From: Halanaerobiales bacterium
GTDB taxonomy: Bacteria; Bacillota_F; Halanaerobiia; DY22613
DNA: 8,279 bases
Direction of reading: 5' to 3'
NCBI GenBank assembly: GCA_023128035.1
Contig: JAGMES010000180.1
Location: 1 to 8,279, forward strand
The translations under genes and the position numbers were made by a program. How positions within the stretch are numbered: the stretch's first letter is position 1; each line of letters begins with the position of its first letter. This document shows, in pieces, positions 6,864-8,279 of this stretch. The notes beneath the pieces are model-generated. The model was given only the letters and a program-made list of their open reading frames with translations, made no database searches and was not told where the DNA came from.

Positions 6864-6974
6864 TCAATTCCTTGAGAGAGCACCTAACTTTCTAATCATC
6901 TTTCTTTCAATCATATAAGCGTCTAAGCGTACTCTAATAGAAATCACGATTTCACTTGTTTTTAAAGAATCCAT
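6864..6974 (-). CDS. 36-aa small protein, possible minimal ribbon-helix-helix-like peptide
   Basis: This is a short minus-strand frame with a good start: AAGAGGA ends three bases before the ATG at 6974-6972. The product contains TSEIVISIRVRLDAYMIERK and ends LGALSRN. The pattern, a beta strand (EIVISIRV) followed by a basic amphipathic helix, resembles the first half of a ribbon-helix-helix DNA-binding domain, but the second helix is essentially missing, so it may be a truncated relic or a different short peptide. It is the first gene of the minus-strand array, 33 bases before the HNH gene. The two frames are in phase, so reading through the single TGA (6866-6864) would fuse them. TGA is a normal stop for two other genes here, so readthrough is not assumed. 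Function unknown. Confidence 0.5.
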   Translation of the reverse strand: MDSLKTSEIVISIRVRLDAYMIERKMIRKLGALSRN

Positions 6975-6995
6975 TAATCCTCTTAGTTTTAAACC

Positions 6996-7075
6996 TCTCT
7001 ACACTCTTCTTTGCTGTATCTCCTCTATACCCTCTCTAAAGAAGAGGGTAATGGAGTTAGATTATCTCTACACTC
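6996..7075 (-). promoter_or_regulatory. Hairpin flanked by direct 11-mer repeats in the operon leader
   Basis: A perfect 8-bp inverted repeat, TACCCTCT (7028-7035) and AGAGGGTA (7043-7050), encloses a 7-base loop. It is flanked by two exact copies of TCTCTACACTC (6996-7006 and 7065-7075), which read GAGTGTAGAGA on the minus strand. Neither strand has a T-run after the stem, so this is not a classical terminator. It lies just upstream of the 36-aa gene, where an operator or a structured 5' leader would act. The core AGTGTAGAGA also occurs on the plus strand at 7798-7807. Confidence 0.5.
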
Positions 7076-7187
7076 CTGTACTGTTTTATTTTTAAATCTA
7101 AGGGTTGTAATCAATTATTCTCTTCTATTTCATTTCTATCTCTTCTCAGAATCCTCCTTATGGTAATATCTCCTCAGACCATTTTAA

Positions 7188-7218
7188 ATATAACGTTAAG
7201 GCTTGTAAAAGGTTTCAA
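7188..7218 (-). promoter_or_regulatory. Candidate promoter for the minus-strand operon
   Basis: On the minus strand TTGAAA (7218-7213) is followed after 19 bases by TTATAT (7193-7188), a loose sigma-70-like pair. The same TTATATTTAAAA stretch could also serve as an archaeal TATA box. On the plus strand a perfect TATAAT lies at 7222-7227, with no good -35 element. Strand composition changes near here, so divergent promoters are plausible. In so AT-rich a sequence such matches are weak evidence. Confidence 0.3.
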
Positions 7219-7312
7219 TTCTATAATCTTTACTAAAAGCTTTGAGAAAATAAGGAGAAATTAGAGGATTAAAAGAAAAAAAGAAAGGGATACCCCCTCC
7301 CCCCCTATGTAC

Positions 7313-7347
7313 ACACTAATGCCCTGATAATTAGTGTTACTTTTTTT
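7313..7347 (+). terminator. Weak hairpin followed by a T-tract (terminator-like)
   Basis: ACACTAAT (7313-7320) and ATTAGTGT (7330-7337) form a perfect 8-bp stem with a 9-base loop; seven T residues follow at 7341-7347 on the plus strand. The stem is AT-rich, so termination would be weak, and no plus-strand gene lies upstream. The right arm overlaps GTGTTAC (7334-7340), which can pair instead with GTAACAC (7355-7361). It may therefore be a structural switch or part of a larger fold and not a terminator. Confidence 0.3.
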
Positions 7348-7434
7348 GCTTACCGTAACACGAACAGCTTACTGATTGGCAGGGGAGTAATACGATTAGC
7401 ATACTTCATATGACGTGTTACTTTCGCGGGGGCA

Positions 7435-7753
7435 AGTATGAGGAGGTACGCTCCCGGGTGGGAGGCGGTATGTCGGCGGTGCATACGAATCATAGGGAGA
7501 GTATGTTACGATTTATTATTAATATTCATTACATACTTTATCATCATAAATTATTATCAGTAGTATATCACAGATTATTTTTTATGTGATTGGTTATATT
7601 GTAAGAGGAGGTATGTTCCTGAATGTAGGGCGGTATGTTTCTCTTGTTACTTTTCTTTGAGGAATTATCACGATATGTTAAGGAGTATAGTTCGTAACAC
7701 TTTATGGTTAATAGGTATGTTGATCATCATTAAGAATTCTCGAATAGTATGTT
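7435..7753 (+). repeat. Iteron-like array of GTATGTT motifs
   Basis: GTATGTT occurs exactly, in one orientation, at 7501-7507, 7611-7617, 7633-7639, 7715-7721 and 7747-7753; a shorter GTATGT lies at 7468-7473. Several copies follow a G-rich run (GGAGGCG at 7461-7467, GAGGAG at 7605-7610, GGGCG at 7628-7632), giving a loose consensus of G-rich stretch plus GTATGTT. Related degenerate copies are at 7435-7440, 7442-7450 and 7671-7679. Spacing is irregular (about 22 to 110 bases). Clustered, same-orientation short repeats resemble binding sites for a replication initiator or a regulator. Confidence 0.5.
7442..7480 (+). other. G-rich island with small GC hairpin and two-tier quadruplex potential
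   Basis: CTCCC (7451-7455) and GGGAG (7460-7464) form a 5-bp GC stem with a GGGT loop. The overlapping run GGGTGGGAGGCGG (7456-7468) has four closely spaced G-runs that could form a two-tier quadruplex instead. The island stands out strongly against the surrounding AT-rich DNA, which is typical of a structured RNA or a protein-binding site. Neither fold has been tested. Confidence 0.35.
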
Positions 7754-7940
7754 CTTAGTATTACGGTAACACCTTAATTAATAGTGTTATTAAGCGAAGT
7801 GTAGAGAAGTATAAGTAAGTATATGTAAGGTATATTCACTATTTACAAATTTTATTACAGAGTATGTGTTTTGTATGTATAGTATTAAATATCTCATTTA
7901 AAGAAATTTATTAGTTTAGCCTATTAATACCATAGTAAAA

Positions 7941-8009
7941 AATAATATTGCGTTATATGAGATATCGAAATAAGAACATTTCAAATATCGCGTATAACGC
8001 AATTTTATT
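7941..8009. repeat. Long nested inverted repeat (hairpin of about 26 bp)
   Basis: The arms pair as follows, from outside in: AATAA (7941-7945) with TTATT (8005-8009); one mismatch; ATTGCGTTATA (7947-7957) with TATAACGCAAT (7993-8003), 11 bp perfect; a 3x3 internal loop; GATAT (7961-7965) with ATATC (7985-7989); a small 1x2 loop; GAAAT (7967-7971) with ATTTC (7978-7982); and a six-base loop AAGAAC. This is too regular to be chance in AT-rich sequence alone, because the central 11-bp arm contains GCG and the inner stems are in register. No T-run follows closely enough for a standard terminator. It could be a structured RNA element, an origin hairpin or a protein-binding palindrome. Confidence 0.65.
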
Positions 8010-8031
8010 AAGGAGTTAATATAAAAGTATG

Positions 8032-8073
8032 GAGAGAGGTATTTAATTTCTTGTGTGTTGTTATACCCCTCTC
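8032..8073 (+). promoter_or_regulatory. Hairpin overlapping a five-codon reading frame
   Basis: GAGAGAGGTAT (8032-8042) pairs with ATACCCCTCTC (8063-8073) at 10 of 11 positions, with a 20-base loop. An AAGGAG (8010-8015) lies 13 bases before an ATG at 8029-8031, which opens a frame of only five codons (MERGI) inside the left arm. The arm sequence resembles that of the hairpin at 7028-7050 (ATACCCTCTCT against ATACCCCTCTCT). It may be an operator or leader element; the tiny frame is probably incidental. Confidence 0.35.
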
Positions 8074-8099
8074 TGGTGTAATTCTTAAATGTAAGTTCT

Positions 8100-8279
8100 A
8101 AAAGAAAATAGGGTTGAATGGTGTTAAGTGTATTTGTCTTATGTCTATTTAAAAAATAAGTATGTCTTAATTATTTAAAATAAATTAAATACTAATAACT
8201 TTATTTTTAAATATCTGATAGCTAAAATGGTATTAATACTTTTTATTTAAAACGTAACAACTATATTTTATATGTCATA
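8100..8279. other. Extremely AT-rich segment
   Basis: This stretch is almost entirely A and T, with scattered stop codons in all frames and no gene. It lies next to the repeats and hairpins and contains one more GTAACA (8254-8259). An easily melted segment next to short repeats is typical of replication origins, but AT-rich spacer would look the same. Confidence 0.35.

Larger units (their letters stand above)
7335..8259. repeat. Dispersed GTAACA/TGTTAC hexamer family
   Basis: TGTTAC occurs at 7335-7340, 7416-7421, 7504-7509 and 7645-7650; its complement GTAACA occurs at 7355-7360, 7694-7699, 7766-7771 and 8254-8259. Eight copies in about 950 bases compares with roughly 0.5-0.7 expected by base composition (hand estimate). 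Many extend to GTGTTAC/GTAACAC, and the opposite orientations can form stems, for example GTAACACG (7355-7362) with CGTGTTAC (7414-7421). TTACCGTAACAC (7350-7361) and TTACGGTAACAC (7761-7772) match at 11 of 12 positions. Confidence 0.5.
7230..8279. other. Non-coding, repeat-rich and hairpin-rich region of about 1 kb
   Basis: I find no convincing gene on either strand. Frames are short, and the longest start-led plus-strand frame (39 codons at 7470-7589) has an unlikely composition. The stretch begins with a purine-rich tract (about 7243-7290), then a C-tract at 7293-7305. It has G-rich islands around 7425-7480 and 7605-7635, many copies of GTATGTT and GTAACA, several inverted repeats, and an extremely AT-rich right end. 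From about 7320 the plus strand is richer in G than C, whereas in the gene region to the left it is richer in C. This combination fits an origin of replication, a control region between divergent operons, or a long structured RNA read rightwards. The sequence does not decide between these. Confidence 0.6.

Noticed and set aside
6830..6974. Fusion of the 36-aa frame with HNH through TGA readthrough or a TGA-as-sense code
   Set aside because: TGA terminates both glycosyltransferase genes in ATGA overlaps, so a recoded TGA is unlikely, and being in phase has a one-in-three chance.
7470..7589. 39-codon plus-strand frame starting after GGGAGGCGGT
   Set aside because: The GGAGG is only four bases from the ATG, the product is a His/Leu/Ile-rich string with no protein-like pattern, and the start coincides with a repeated G-rich/GTATGT motif that explains the sequence better.
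7612..7659. 15-codon plus-strand frame after AGAGGAGGT
   Set aside because: The Shine-Dalgarno-like run is almost adjacent to the ATG, too close to be functional, and the frame is very short; it is another copy of the G-rich plus GTATGTT repeat.
7320..8279. CRISPR array
   Set aside because: The repeats are only 6-7 bases and irregularly spaced, with changing orientation for one family; there is no repeat-spacer pattern.
6975..8279. tRNA genes in the non-coding region
   Set aside because: I looked for a T-arm GGTTCRA-type sequence with matching acceptor arms and found none; a covariance-model search would be decisive.

Overview
This window looks like part of the genome (or integrated provirus) of a tailed double-stranded DNA virus. 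The clearest marker is a large terminase subunit (TerL) with both its ATPase and its RNase H-like nuclease domains. Directly upstream is a small gene in the usual TerS position, and directly downstream is the start of another gene where a portal gene would be expected. The DNA is very AT-rich. Several starts have purine-rich Shine-Dalgarno-like sequences, GTG is used as a start, and both TAA/TAG and TGA act as stops. The host cannot be fixed from this sequence: a low-GC bacterium or an archaeon would both fit.

Layout. Positions 1-6974 are one compact array read entirely on the minus strand (right to left). In transcription order it holds: a 36-aa unrecognised protein (6974-6864); a free-standing HNH-type endonuclease (6830-6405); a small acidic protein (about 6367-6239); a GT-A-like glycosyltransferase interrupted by an intein (6208-4412); a GT-B/GT4-like glycosyltransferase (4415-3276); a ribbon-helix-helix-like, charged protein that may be TerS (3279-2767); an intein-containing TerL (2816-147); and the 5' part of a further gene leaving the window (187-1). 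Two junctions are ATGA stop/start overlaps, and the TerS-like/terL and terL/next-gene junctions overlap by tens of bases, so the whole block is probably co-transcribed and partly translationally coupled.

Positions 6975-8279 contain no convincing gene. The left part (6975-7230) resembles a leader and promoter for the minus-strand operon, with an 8-bp hairpin flanked by direct copies of an 11-mer. From about 7300 rightwards the DNA changes character: short G-rich islands lie in AT-rich sequence, two short motif families (GTATGTT, and GTAACA/TGTTAC) recur many times, and there are several inverted repeats, including a long nested hairpin at 7941-8009. The last 180 bases are extremely AT-rich. 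This could be a replication origin, a control region for divergent transcription, or a large structured non-coding RNA.

The most unusual points are: an intein inside a glycosyltransferase, a protein class that seldom hosts inteins; a second LAGLIDADG-type intein in the TerL ATPase coupling motif; an HNH nuclease in the same operon, giving three homing-type elements in about 7 kb; the tight translational linkage of two glycosyltransferases to the packaging genes; and the repeat-rich, hairpin-rich 1-kb non-coding region.
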